From Apostichopus japonicus (taxonomy: Eukaryota; Echinodermata; Holothuroidea; Aspidochirotida; Stichopodidae): DNA of 64,000 nucleotides. A program made the translations under genes and the position numbers. The notes beneath the pieces are model-generated. The model worked only from the letters and a program-made list of their open reading frames with translations, was not told the origin of the DNA and ran no database searches. Below, piece by piece: positions 1 to 9,892 of this stretch. How positions within the stretch are numbered: position 1 is the stretch's first letter; the number at the start of each line of letters is the position of its first letter. Location: positions 3,039,001-3,103,000 of the forward strand of contig NC_092582.1 in NCBI RefSeq assembly GCF_037975245.1, given 5' to 3'.

Positions 1-604
1 TTTGCAAATCCCCGAAGTTGATTTTATGGGAAATTCTCCATCCCACGCATTGTTTTACCTCATATCCCCCCCCCACCCTCCCTTCAGTATAAAGAAAACC
101 TGCATATTGTATAAATAATTGAATCATGTGAATTATTAAGTGGCAGTTGGATAGAATATTATCTAGCTCTTCTATCGAAAGAAATAATTATAATTCAATA
201 GATGTGTCTGTTCCTTCCAGAGCATGAATGTGATTAAAAGAACTGTCAGATGAGCCCCAAAGACGAAGAACAGGAAACGAGATATTCAAGAGGTGTAATG
301 AGAAACTATGGCGAGGGAATTCAAGTTTGCCTTTCTCAGCAAAATCATAAAAAAATAAAACAATAAGATAAATAAATAAAGAAATAAATGAAGAAGTAGC
401 AAGGTATTGCAGAGAAGATTACCAGCGTCCTAATTTCCGTAGACTAATCAAAAAGCCAATTTTGTAATAATTGTGGCGATGGGGGGGGGGGGGAATAATT
501 GTAAGGATGGATATGTAGCACAATTGCTATTATATATAAAGTGATATAAGATTTCTCTGAAAGGAAGTATACAGCTGCACTTATGGATATATGTAGGAAA
601 TAGT

Positions 605-775
605 CCAAAACTTACTGGTTTGGATATTTACTAGTGACAAGCTTACCTGTCTCCTCACAACCCTAGCACCCCCTTCTACCGTGCCTAGAATGAACTGGTA
701 GGACATTCTAGGCACGGTAGAATGAGGGTGCTAAGGTTGTGGGGAGACAGGTAAGCGAGGAGCGAAGTAAATATA
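605..775 (-). mobile_element. Miniature DIRS-type element with both terminal repeats (hairpin)
   Basis: Two arms of about 52 bases (641-692 and 704-756) are near-perfect inverted repeats around an 11-base spacer. The left outer end (TTTACTAGTGACAAGCTTAC) matches the right terminus of the DIRS-like element at 1722. The right outer end (GCGAGGAGCGAAGTAAAT) matches the left terminus of the element ending at 41031. It therefore looks like a complete, tiny non-autonomous derivative carrying both ends and no coding sequence. The two different outer ends are why I do not call it a simple foldback element. Confidence 0.65.
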
Positions 776-1012
776 CACCAATAATGAAGCCTGATCTCTT
801 CTATTGCCCAAAAATCTTCTCCCTTTTCCAAATAAATAAAAAACAGTACAAAATATAGAGCCAAAAAACAGGGAATAATGTATTGGATCTACAAAATTTT
901 CATTTCAGTATTTATTCTACATATTTTGAATGCGAGGTAGAGTAGAGCTTTTTCTTCTTTTTTTTTCATATTTTATTTTAGAGAGATTGATTTTCATTTT
1001 ACCTACATGGTG

Positions 1013-1202
1013 CAGTGGCATAGACACACAATGGGGTAGGGAGGATTATGTTCCAAGAATATTTGTCTGGCCACCCCCCCCCCCCCCCCCGAAAAAATAT
1101 TGTCAGAAAAATGTCTGTTTCAGAAAAAAGTTTCTGTCTGTCCCCTAGGGAAGCATTGGGTCCCCCCGACCCCTTCCATAAAGTCTAGCTAATACACCAC
1201 TG
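1013..1202. mobile_element. Possible hAT-type MITE
   Basis: The ends are inverted: CAGTGGCATAG at the left, and CAGTGGTGTAT read inward from the right. A CAGTGG start is typical of hAT elements. The interior has a long C run and no coding capacity. The flanking octamers agree at only 5 of 8 positions, so the target-site duplication is weak and the call is tentative. Confidence 0.4.
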
Positions 1203-1721
1203 GCACAGTGTGCTTGCTTTTGAAAGAACACTCCATTTTTAAGGGGTACAGTTATACAGAGGACATTATAGCCTTGTGCATGGTCGCATTGTCTGCAAGT
1301 CCTCACAATCTACGACTGATCCAGATTTAAGAATGTGCATGTCAAACTGGCCAATCACAGAACCTCAAGATGCGCTGTGTTCACGACATGGCTTATTTGG
1401 CGATGTTTCATGCAGTGCGTGTTGGGTCACAAATAACACTGCCAAGTTTCAGAAAATGTACTTAAAACAACCGCTAGGTAAATAACCTTGCATCTGACAT
1501 TTAAAACAATTAGGCGGCGCCGGTCGTTAACATACAGCAGTCATGCAGTGTAACTCATCATTTGCTCGGTGTATGTGACTCAGTTATATATGACTGTATG
1601 GGTCTGAAATTAGGTCACTCACTATCAGGAAGTTGAGTCCAGGACGGCCAACTTTACGATGTTTTAGGTCTGTTATCAATGATTACATTGATTAGCAATG
1701 AATCATATATACAAAACATTC

Positions 1722-1850
1722 CAAAACTTACTGGGTTTGGATATTTACGAGTGACGAGCTTACCTGTCTCCTCACAACCTTAGCACCTCATTCTACCGTG
1801 CCTATAAAGTCCTGGTAAAATAATAACACTGTGCGCCCTCTATGACCGAA
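1722..1850 (-). repeat. Right inverted terminal repeat of the DIRS-like element
   Basis: On the minus strand this reads from a block resembling GGTCATAGAGGGCGCACAG through GGCACGGTAGAATGAG and GGTTGTGAGGAGACAGGTAA to the outer end CTCGTCACTCGTAAATATCC. The outer end carries a short dyad (CCAAAACTTACTGGGTTTGG on the plus strand). Related termini recur at many other places in the window. Confidence 0.75.
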
Positions 1851-2339
1851 CCCCCCCCTCGGTCACTCCTCACTACTCATGAGACCACTCCTTAAAAGTG
1901 GCCTCACGGTCACCGAAATAGGGGTGGCCAGAATCCTCTGGCCACCCCCAAGGACTCCCGTCGACTAAACTTCTCAAAGGTGAGCCCTTGACAAAAGGCA
2001 CTGATGCCTACCTAGCAGGGAGAGTGTAATCCTCCCCGCCGCAGCGGGTAAGGGGGGGGGACACTCTCCTGAGCACTGCAGGCGAAACTACCCCTTTTTC
2101 CTAACAAGGAGCCTCATCCTGTAAAGGCCCAACGCTTGCTAACCCTAAGACAACTTAGGTGAGTACGCCTATGAAAAACACAGGGTGCAAAGTTACCTTC
2201 ACCGATAGACCTGGCCGGTGACTCTTAGTAGTTGTTGGCTCTGTCTATCTGGTGATGTGCTTGGAGTCGTGAGCCTAGTCGAACGACTGCTCCCCCATCC
2301 GGCTGTGTCCCACCCCCTCGGGGGAGGGAGGCGGGAATG

Positions 2340-2440
2340 GAGACAGGTAAGCTCGTCACTCGTAAATATCCAAACCAGTAAGTTTTGGAATATTTACTTC
2401 GCTCCTCGCTTACCTGTCTCCTCACAACCTTAGCACCGAG
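2340..2440. repeat. Internal complementary region (ICR) of the DIRS-like element
   Basis: Two terminal sequences meet back to back here. One half (minus strand: GGTAAGCGAGGAGCGAAGTA) is the complement of the left end seen at 41031. The other half (minus strand: TTTACGAGTGACGAGCTTAC) is the complement of the right end at 1722. The whole forms a palindrome between GGAGACAGGTAAGC and GCTTACCTGTCTCC. In DIRS1-type elements such an ICR is the proposed template for completing and circularising the replication product. Its position just after the recombinase frame fits. Confidence 0.75.
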
Positions 2441-3180
2441 TGGCACTGCCTGATGGTGGGAGGCCCGAGGGGTGGGACCAAGTACCAACCGGACCTCGCA
2501 TCACCGCGCTACCGAAAGCTGACTCGGCGTGTAGAGTGTCAGGTAAGTAACAGGCGACGAACGTAGTTGGTGTTTTCCACGCTGCCACCTTGAGGATGTC
2601 CTGTATCGGGATACCGGCAGAGAGAGCTGTGGAAGCCGAGGCCCCACTGATGTTGTGATCTCTTGGCCGGGTATCCCCCCATCGTGAACAGGCGGATCAT
2701 CTCTACTAGCCATCGGGATAGGGTATCCTTGGCGGCTGCTGTTTAAGGTGGTCGTGGCAGGATGAAAAGGGAGGTTGTTTGTCTCAACTTCTCTGTCCTG
2801 TTTAAGTACCACTTCAGTGCCCTGACTGGGCACCATCGCTTGTCCTCAGCCACTGATGAAAGGGTTTTGATTTCCAGAAAGAAAATGTCCCCGGGCAAGA
2901 AAGTCAAGGCCCGGTTCTTGGCAATAGGGGACGGGTCTGGAACCGTCCTCGCCCCATGGCCCTCGAATCTGATGTGGTTCTGTTTGGTTGTTAGGGCTTG
3001 GAGGTAACTCCTTCACGCTGACGCTACCGCAATGACGAAGAGTGTTTTCTTTGTAAGAGCAGCCAGGGAAGCGTTCCCCGTTGATTCGTACAGCGGCCCT
3101 GCCAGGGCATGCAGCACTGCTGAGAGCCCCGCAGAGGGGGCTAACTGTCTGACTCGTGGACGGCGATTAGCCATGCCTTT
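2435..3180 (-). pseudogene. DIRS-type tyrosine recombinase, broken
   Basis: Translating the minus strand across frames gives a recognisable recombinase. Pieces in order are LTKKTLFVIAVASA (ends at an in-frame stop near 3013), HIRFEGHGARTVPDPS, KRWCPVRALKWYLNRT (about 2840-2795), and the C-terminal block GIPIQDILKVAAWKTPTTF followed by ACYLPDT. These match the conserved core of retroelement tyrosine recombinases; the tyrosine in ACYLPD sits where the nucleophile is expected. The usual His-x-x-Arg reads His-Asn-Ile-Ser, so a catalytic arginine appears lost. At least two frameshifts and a stop break the frame. The gene ends just before the terminal-repeat sequence at 2435. Confidence 0.8.
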
Positions 3181-3279
3181 GGTGAGCTGGTCAATGTCTG
3201 GGCTAATGTCCAGCGTGGAGCCGTCTGGAAAACCAGGCGTCCCCGTCTGGGGCCTGCGTGTGGGACCTGCGGCCTGGGA

Positions 3280-3835
3280 CCCGGGGTCCGGAGGGAGCCA
3301 CTAGGATGAGTTTACCCTTGGAGCTACGAATCTTCCTCAGTATCTGGCTGATCATGCCAAAAAGGGGGGGGAAGAATTTAAACCTCTGGTCCGTCTCGAG
3401 GCAGGGACCTGGCGCTATGTGGAAGGCTGCAGGTGGGACCGCCTGTTACAAAAGATGGGCAGCCCATTGTTGCCCTTTGTCGTAAGCAGGTCTATCCGAG
3501 GTATGCCGAGCATGTGGAAAAACCTACCGCATATTCCTTGCGAAGGGTTTACTCGTCGGGGTCGAGTTGTCCCCTGGGCAGAGCATCGGCCCTCACACTC
3601 TCCTTTCTGGCTATATGGGAGACCCATAGGGCCGTGCCAGATTCTGCAGCTGTGGTGAGGGTCTCCCATGCCAGACGGCACAATCTCTCTGCCCTGGAGT
3701 CCTGAGAGCGAGGCGGAAGTACATGAAACCTGGTTATCTTTGCAAATAGAGTGTTGGGGCCGATCCTTTGCCCTGCTGACGCCACTGTGGTGCAGGAAAG
3801 TGGTTTCTCTGTATATGCTGCTAAAGAAGTCAAGG
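3280..3835 (-). pseudogene. DIRS-type pol fragment: RNase H and downstream domain, broken
   Basis: The minus strand encodes GTALWVSHIARKESVRADAL, the RNase H motif usually written W-x-x-H-I-x-x-x-x-N-x-x-A-D-x-L-S-R. After a frameshift near 3550 comes IDLLTTKGNNGLPIFCNRRS, matching the conserved IDLFATR-N-LP-FCSR block. Further on, after another shift, SQILRKIRSSKGKLILVAPS matches the VL-KI-G-ILVAP-WP motif that closes this region in DIRS/Ngaro pol proteins. No reverse-transcriptase palm or YADD box is present upstream of 3835, so the 5' part has been lost. The N-terminal part of the following recombinase is also shortened. Confidence 0.75.
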
Positions 3836-4019
3836 ACAGTGGCCTGTATGATGACCTTGTTAGCGCCTGCAGTACAGCAGCCCTCGCAGTACTGAATGCA
3901 GTACCACAGTACTGCTGATGACCCCTTTAGTTATCAACCAGTTGCAATCAGAAAACCTCTGAAGAAAAGTAATGCCTTGATGATGTAGACCTAAGCTGTA
4001 CCCTGTAGGGAGGTTTAAT

Positions 4020-4297
4020 GGAGGTTATTTCCATGAAAAATAATATTAATAATAATATTGAGGGTTGAACTGCGCCGGCCTATCTATCGATAACGAAGCC
4101 AGAGGCGCTAGCAATATTACCCTGGTCAACAATAACCTGTTAAACAGAGAGAAATCCCTCCTGGATGGAAAGACGCAATGGAGATAAAGTGCCTTGCCCA
4201 AGGAAACAACAGAATGATCTGGCCAGGACTAAAACCTGCAAGCCTTAGATCACCAGTACACTGCCTACACCGCTTGACCACAGTGCTCTCCAAAAAT
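4020..4297 (-). mobile_element. tRNA-derived SINE (Leu/Ser-like head)
   Basis: On the minus strand the head carries an A-box-like TGGTCAAGCGGTGTAGGC and a degenerate B box GCAGGTTTTAGTCCTG. The body follows, with the widespread SINE motif CCTTGGGCAAGGCACTTTAT. The 3' end is an ATT-rich tail at 4041-4056. Head, body and simple-repeat tail in this order make a SINE. The source tRNA type is inferred from the A box only. Confidence 0.6.
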
Positions 4298-4394
4298 TGA
4301 GTACTGAATGGATAGTTTGCTTCATCAGAGTCTTAATCAATGCTACTGCTGCTATGTGGCTTTTACAACTACAGTATATGTATGTATTTGTGTA

Positions 4395-4640
4395 TGTAGT
4401 TTAGATCATCCTGCAAGTAGGAACTTGTGAAGAAGCCTCATTGGCTTATCAAAGCCGCAAGCTGACCAAAGTCAGTCTCGTACATTCATATTTTAATGTC
4501 CATGACTATGAATTGTCAACAGCTCTGTAACTGGACAACATACATTAATCTTGGGGTGACTTGAACCGGGGACCTTTTGATTGGAAGGCAGCGGGTTTAA
4601 CCACTGAGCTAACTAAGCTACAGCCCTACTCACCAGGAAC
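4395..4640 (-). mobile_element. tRNA-derived SINE (Gly-like head)
   Basis: The minus strand contains TTAGCTCAGTGGTTAAA (A box), CTGCCTTCCAA (anticodon arm with a TCC-like anticodon) and CCCCGGTTCAAGTC (B box), spaced as in a tRNA. The anticodon stem no longer pairs properly. About 170 bases of non-tRNA body follow. It is a tRNA-derived repeat rather than a functional tRNA gene. Confidence 0.6.
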
Positions 4641-5380
4641 AAACTCCCAACAGGGGATGTGTAGGGTGGGTTTGTAGAAATTCCACCTCATAAATCCTGG
4701 CTGTGTAACGGAGTCCAGGGAGTTACTCAGCAAACACAAAGGCGTTACTAAATGTTTAGTCTTTTGCTATGATAGCGTTATTAGAGGTGTAAGAAATATG
4801 TTACCGAAACCCTTTAGGGGCTATTATTTCAAAACAATTTCCGTTAAGACATTAATATAACATTAATATAACGTAATATCTCATAGACATCTTATGTCAA
4901 CGTTTTATCAACACCACATTTAACGTACTAAACACGTATTGAATGTTATGATAACGTACCCGTTACTTCTCAAATCTCTTCCTGTCGAGATGTGTCCATT
5001 TCGTAGTGCAGTAAAGGTTTCCAGCTTCCTATTGAAACCACCTAGCGCCTAGGCTAGTCAAGACTAGGCCATCAGGTGCTACGAAATGCAACTCTGCTTA
5101 AGATGTCGGAACATCGAACATTATTCATGAAGTGCATGCTGTATGTTAGGAGCGTGTTAGCGCTTGTAACTTGCTGGGGGTTGTATCCTACCCCTTTTTC
5201 AACTTACTAACGCGTTTGTCTTGGTAATTCACCAAAGAAATAGGAAGAAAGGCTTATTCCATAGGATTGCTCACGTAGTCGATAGCTCGTTGCAGTAAAA
5301 TTGAGCTTACACGTGTCACGCCAGGTGGCTGCTTGGCCCCCCTCCTCTCTTAACAAATGTGCCACGTTGTACCTTTTTTT

Positions 5381-5468
5381 CTGGCAGTTTGCCAAGGATC
5401 TATGAGCGTTATGTTTCCTGGCACTTTGCCAAGTCTCGAGAAAGTTCTCTTCCTAGCAGTTTGCCAAG
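5381..5468. promoter_or_regulatory. Three regularly spaced NFI-like palindromes
   Basis: CTGGCAGTTTGCCAAG (5381), CTGGCACTTTGCCAAG (5418) and CTAGCAGTTTGCCAAG (5453) lie 37 and 35 bases apart. The first two fit TGGC-N5-GCCAA, close to the nuclear factor I consensus TTGGC-N5-GCCAA. The third keeps one half-site intact. No gene start is apparent next to them, so a regulatory role is conjecture; they could be a decayed tandem repeat. Confidence 0.3.
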
Positions 5469-6224
5469 GTTTTAAAGTAAACGGAATACTGTACGTCATG
5501 AGAACCGATTTGAAACCCCTGTCTTACGCATTTTAACCTGTTCTGGAAGTGGGTTCACCAGTGTTTTAAACGACAGTGTTTTTTTAAACACAAGTAAGAT
5601 TTTAATCTAGGCAAATGGCGATGAATTATGATTAGAGAGGAGTATAATTAGCGAGGAGAATATGACCCATGAGTGTCTGCAGGTACTCGATAAATAAACA
5701 CACATTTGGGATGTGTAGTGGTAGCGGTGTTTTTCCGCAAATGATTCGAACCTGTCGTCGCCGCTCAAGCTGCTAGTTCGGGGGGGGGGGGACACTCCCC
5801 CTATTCTGGGAAGCGGGAGTAACCGTCCTCTGTAACCCCGAAATCTAGGGGTCGACCTCGTCGTCTAGGCCGGACAGGCTGCCCGACGCTCTGCAAACCA
5901 GGTCGTCCTTGCCGGGGAACAAATCAGGTTCCATTCTTTGGTCTGGGATTGATCGTGGTGTCGCGGCCGGGCTGGCCCGTGGGTTGCGATCGCTCCTCGG
6001 CACCGATGTCTGTGTTCGGTGTCTGGGGATAAGTATTTCTCCCTTTGCCGTGGGAACCTGGCTCGGGGCTGGTTCTCTTTTCGGATTGGGCGCTTGCCCC
6101 TGCTAACCCGTTCTGGGGGCCCGGCATTGGTAATCTCGTCGGTTCCCGGCCTCAGGACCGGCCGCGGCTCCGGTTAGGGGGTCTGCGGGCCGGGCTTCTG
6201 CACCTGCTACCCCGTTCTGGGGGC

Positions 6225-6914
6225 CTAGCAGTTGTTAATCTCGTTGTAAATGTTGTTGTAGTTGTAAATGTTATTGTAAATGTCGCAGTTGTAAATGTTG
6301 TTACTCTCGTAGGCTCCCGACTTCGGGACCAGTTTTGGATCCCGTTTGGAAATCTGCGGACCGGGCTTCTGCCCCTGCGCCCCCGTTCTCGTCGGGCCCG
6401 GGCCCTCCGGAGCCAATCTCTGAGTACCCAGCAGTCGATTGTATAGCTCTGGTTCCCGGCTCCGGGGGCGGTTTTGGATCTGGAGTGAAACCTCGGTTCT
6501 GCCTTCCCTTCGAGTCTCGCCGGACCCGGGGTCTCGCCGGACCCGGGGCCTCGCCGGACCCAGGCTCCCGGAGCCCGTCTCTGTGTGCGTACCACGCCGG
6601 GTACCACCACGCCGGTACTCCTCGACCCGGACATTCTGTCCTTCCCGGTGGGATTTTTTTTTTTTTTTTTTTCTCTCGCCGGACCCGGGCTCCCGGAGCC
6701 TGCTATGGGACCGGCTCCGTTTCAGCGACCCCTCGGTCGTACTCTCTCTCTCGGACCCGAGCTCTCCGTGGCCTGTAAGCCCGCGCTCCGTGGGTCTCTC
6801 TTGCTGCGACCCGGACTGAGACGTTGCCTCTAGCCCGGCCGAGCCGTGCCTCTTCTCAAGAGGTCTTTTCTTGGCGGGAGTCTTGCTCCTGCCCTTCCCT
6901 CTGGCCGTAATCAA
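6225..6914 (-). pseudogene. DIRS gag-like ORF1, Arg/Ser-rich, degenerate
   Basis: An open frame of 229 codons on the minus strand encodes a very basic protein rich in Arg, Ser, Gly and Glu, with repeated SR(S)REPGSG-type motifs (for example SHSRLREPGSGE and PRSREPE). An expanded A run gives seven lysines, and a Tyr-Asn-Ile repeat (6236-6305) forms the C-terminal end. The related copy near 40 kb has the same flavour (SREHGRSRSRS). DIRS-type ORF1 products are poorly conserved, so the assignment rests on position between the leader and pol and on the shared leader. Internal tandem duplications (19 bases three times near 6526, and 146 bases twice at 6801-7092) disturb the frame. Confidence 0.45.
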
Positions 6915-7092
6915 CCGGACGTCGCCGGGACCGTTAGGGGTACTCTTTGCTGCGACCCGGACTGAGACGTTGCCTCTAGCCCGGCCGAGCCGTGCCTCTT
7001 CTCAAGAGGTCTTTTCTTGGCAGGAGCCTTGCTCCTGCCCTTCCCTCTGGCCGTAATCAACCGGACGTCGCCGGGACCGTTAGGGGTACTCT
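6801..7092. repeat. 146-bp near-perfect tandem duplication
   Basis: The segment starting TTGCTGCGACCCGGACTGAG at 6801 is repeated from 6947 with almost no differences and ends at GTTAGGGGTACTCTTT near 7092. The unit is not a multiple of three, so it shifts the gag-like frame. The low divergence indicates a recent event in an otherwise decayed element. Confidence 0.85.
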
Positions 7093-7870
7093 TTCTCTCT
7101 CTCTCTCCACCTCTCCTTCGGCCCTCTCCTGGCCACTTTCCTCCACCTCTCTCACCACTTCTCCCTCCTCCTCTCTCTCTCTCTCTTGTCTCTCCTATAT
7201 CTTTTTCTGGGGCGCCGATGGCCTAAGGAATCAAGTCCAGCCTGCCCTAAAGCTTGCTTCTTAGACTCGTAAGCCACTGGTCTATCTAGTGCCACTGGGC
7301 TGGCGAAAAATTTATGCAGACCAGGCATGGGTCCCGTCTGGTGTAGGTTCTACACTTAGGGCCCAAATCGTGTTCGACCCAGGTTCTGCCTGGCCGAAAC
7401 ATCGAAAAGTTAAAAAAAAAAAACTTCAGCTGGTTACGAGACAAACTAAAACGCTCGAATTAAGGAAAGACTAACTCTTAAGCTTACGGAAAAATGCAAA
7501 CTAACAAGAGAACGGGAGAGAACGGGAGGTACATAACGGTGAGTAGAGGTACGTAGCGTAACCTAGCAACGGCAAAATACGAAAAACGCTACGAAGTGGC
7601 CTAACAAAATCAACACAAGCTGAAAAAGAACATGAGAGAGCGAAATATAGAAGAAGAAATCGTGAATAGAAATACAATGTAGACATGCTATGAACATGAA
7701 AATACAACGACACGCCTATAGCGTGGGGAAGGGAAATTGGCGGGAAACCTAGGCAGTTCGCGGAACTGCTACCCCCGCAAAAAACCTAAGGGCGGAAACG
7801 CACTAGGAATAAAAACAGTCCCCAAAACCCTCCCTTTCAACAAAAAAGGATACTTATCGGGCTGGAAAGG

Positions 7871-9643
7871 ACTGCCATACTCAACTGAATTATATTTCTC
7901 CCCCCACCCCCCCCCTCCCCCAACCGTAGAGAGTGATTTATGAGACAGAATTCCCTTTAAGGTTGCAACAACATTTGTAAAACAAACAAGCATATATGGA
8001 GCAAGTGAGATCGTTGAATTTACTGTACTGTAAGCTCAATGGTTCTAGTACAATGTTTCTCTGCCAAGTGGTGGGCTTGCCATGATTCGAGGAATTTAGT
8101 GAGCAAATTATACCTGTGAAATGTTAAAATTTCTATGAAGAGATATTTCTGTGAAGTAATCTTTATAAATTCTTACCATCTGCATCAAAATTGTAACATT
8201 GTCAGAGTTAGTGAACGAGTTGCGAATAACGAGATATAACCATAAAACATGCAAAAAATGTTTTACGCTGGACTCGTTATTTATAGAATTGAGTTAATTG
8301 CACACTTTTTTTTTTGGTTGTAGTTGTTATCTTTGTAAGCAGTTAAAAATTAGGGAATTTTTATTTTCTCCTGTTTACTCTGAATAATTTTAAGTAAATA
8401 TACAACCATAATTTATCATCATTAATGATACTTTACCCAGTCGATATGCTCGTTAAGATCAAATTCACTTATCAATACTCGGCAGCCTCAGAAAAAATCT
8501 TGTCTTGGTCAGGGGTTTAGATCTGGTAAAGTTTGTTTCGTAGTGAGGAGACAGCGAAGAGAATAATTGTGACATTTTCAGTGCTTATAATACACTAGCT
8601 ATAGCATTCTGTGGGTGTGTGTGAGTACACACTATATGTTCATTAATGTTACTTCATGGCAGACCTATACAATTAAAACTGCCAGTTTGGACCACATTAT
8701 TATAAATCCAGAGAGTAAAAAACTTTCTGTCGAGAAATCAATAAGTTTAAGTGCATACAGTGTGACTATAAACAGCCTATGCCACATTTCATGAACAAAT
8801 CTGATACGCACAGAATCCAATTTAAAAAAAAAAATTAAAATGTGACATCTCAAGAAGGCCTGAAGCTTCATATGTTCTCATGAAGTTGATTTTTTTTTTT
8901 ACCCTATTTCCTTTTCCCTAATTGATATCATCTTGCTAGAGGCATAGAAGAGGCCTATACCTTGTAGAACTACAGACACTTTGAAATATGGTAAATATGT
9001 AAAAGACTTCCATAAATACCGACCATCCAACCAGTACTGACGTACAGTAGTTCTCAATTTACAATGAGTTATATTTCACTGACAATTCAACTTGTTATTC
9101 TTATGACATCAAATAGCAGATCAAGTATTTTCATTCTTCCTTTTCGTGTTTTACCTCTCACTTTTTATTTTTTTATTTTTTTGTTCATTTTTCATTTTTT
9201 TTTGGGTAGGTTCCCCTTTTTTTCATTTTTGAACATACATGCATCCATCTCCATCAGTACAGTACAGTAGCTATATTGTCGTAATGTTTATAAATTGTTA
9301 AGTCTTTGGTGATGTCGATTATGTACACATTCAACTATGAACTGATGTAAAATGTTGGATTGCTGCCTTATATTTTCAAAATATGTCTGACACTGCCAGT
9401 AAGCCTGTTACCAAAACAAATGCTAACATTTGTCCTAAGAGGCAAATTTATACACTCTCAAAATTTCAAAGAGGGAAAATTCACTCTTTGAGACTGTCCA
9501 TGGAGGAATACTCCTTTGTAGTGAGTGAAATCCACTCTTATACCGACGAGAGGCTACATGCTATAGTAGTTCTAAAATTAAAAGGATATTTCTGTCCTAT
9601 TTGGAACCAAATTTGCAGGATTTCACTTTCAGGATTCAGGAGA
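7871..9643. other. AT-rich stretch without recognised genes
   Basis: Only short, unmatched open frames and homopolymer runs are visible (C runs near 7900, T runs near 8890 and 9170-9230). A frame at 9383-9712 (109 codons) lacks recognisable motifs and is interrupted by the repeat at 9704, so I do not call it a gene. Confidence 0.5.
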
Positions 9644-9667
9644 AATCACTCTTCAAAAAGAGTGATT
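9644..9667. other. Perfect 10-bp hairpin
   Basis: AATCACTCTT and AAGAGTGATT are exact complements around the loop CAAA. The related word CACTCTT recurs several times upstream (9480-9545), suggesting that a small repeat evolved here. There is no T run or gene context to suggest a terminator. Confidence 0.5.
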
Positions 9668-9703
9668 ATTAATACTAGACACAATCAAAGTATAAATCTT
9701 AAG

Positions 9704-9892
9704 CTTTATTAAGAGCAATGAAAAGAGCGATACTTGCACAAAAGGCTGGCAATTATGGAAGGGAGATGGCCACACACACATACAGACAATTGCCAGATGC
9801 TAGAGCGAGGTTAATACGGTAATGCATAGGTTATATGAGGCGAGTATGTCACTCGTTAATTCACAAACCAGGTAAGGTTTGGGGATTTTAGA
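9704..9892 (+). mobile_element. Second DIRS-like terminal family, copy 1 (right end)
   Basis: This segment closely matches the reverse complement of 45932-46105. Shared words include GGAAGGGAGATGGCCACAC, GCCAGATGCTAGAGCGAGGT and TAATACGGTAATGCATAGGT. Its outer end (CACTCGTTAATTCACAAACC) has the same layout as the right terminus of the first family (CACTCGTAAATATCCAAACC), including the closing CCAAACC/GGTTTGG dyad. Unlike most first-family copies, it lies in plus orientation. No left terminal repeat is seen. Confidence 0.6.

Larger units (their letters stand above)
1722..3880 (-). mobile_element. DIRS-like tyrosine-recombinase retroelement, 3' portion (degenerate)
   Basis: Read on the minus strand, this GC-rich block holds a pol RNase H region, then a tyrosine recombinase. 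After these comes a junction of two terminal sequences in complementary orientation (2340-2440), about 600 bases of unassigned sequence, and a right terminal repeat ending near 1722. Inverted terminal repeats plus an internal complementary region, together with RNase H and a tyrosine recombinase, are the hallmarks of the DIRS1-like group of retrotransposons, which integrate without an integrase. Reverse transcriptase and gag are missing from this copy; the upstream break lies near 3880. Frameshifts and stops in every domain mark it as dead. Confidence 0.8.
5756..7870 (-). mobile_element. GC-rich DIRS-like element fragment (5' region and gag)
   Basis: Base composition jumps from AT-rich to strongly GC-rich at about 5756 and falls again after about 7450. 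On the minus strand the block starts with a leader containing CAGCCCGATAAGTATCC (near 7850) and a segment with GTTCGCGGAACTGC (7756). Both are shared with the element at 38.8-41 kb. It continues into an arginine/serine-rich gag-like frame. No left terminal repeat is seen beyond 7870, so the 5' end is missing. The order and orientation match the 41-kb copy. Confidence 0.6.

Noticed and set aside
2501-2836. 111-codon minus-strand frame as an independent gene
   Set aside because: It is a shifted frame across the tyrosine-recombinase relic.
9383-9712. 109-codon plus-strand frame, one of the longer ones in the window
   Set aside because: No motif, contains local CACTCTT repeats, and its end runs into a transposon terminus.
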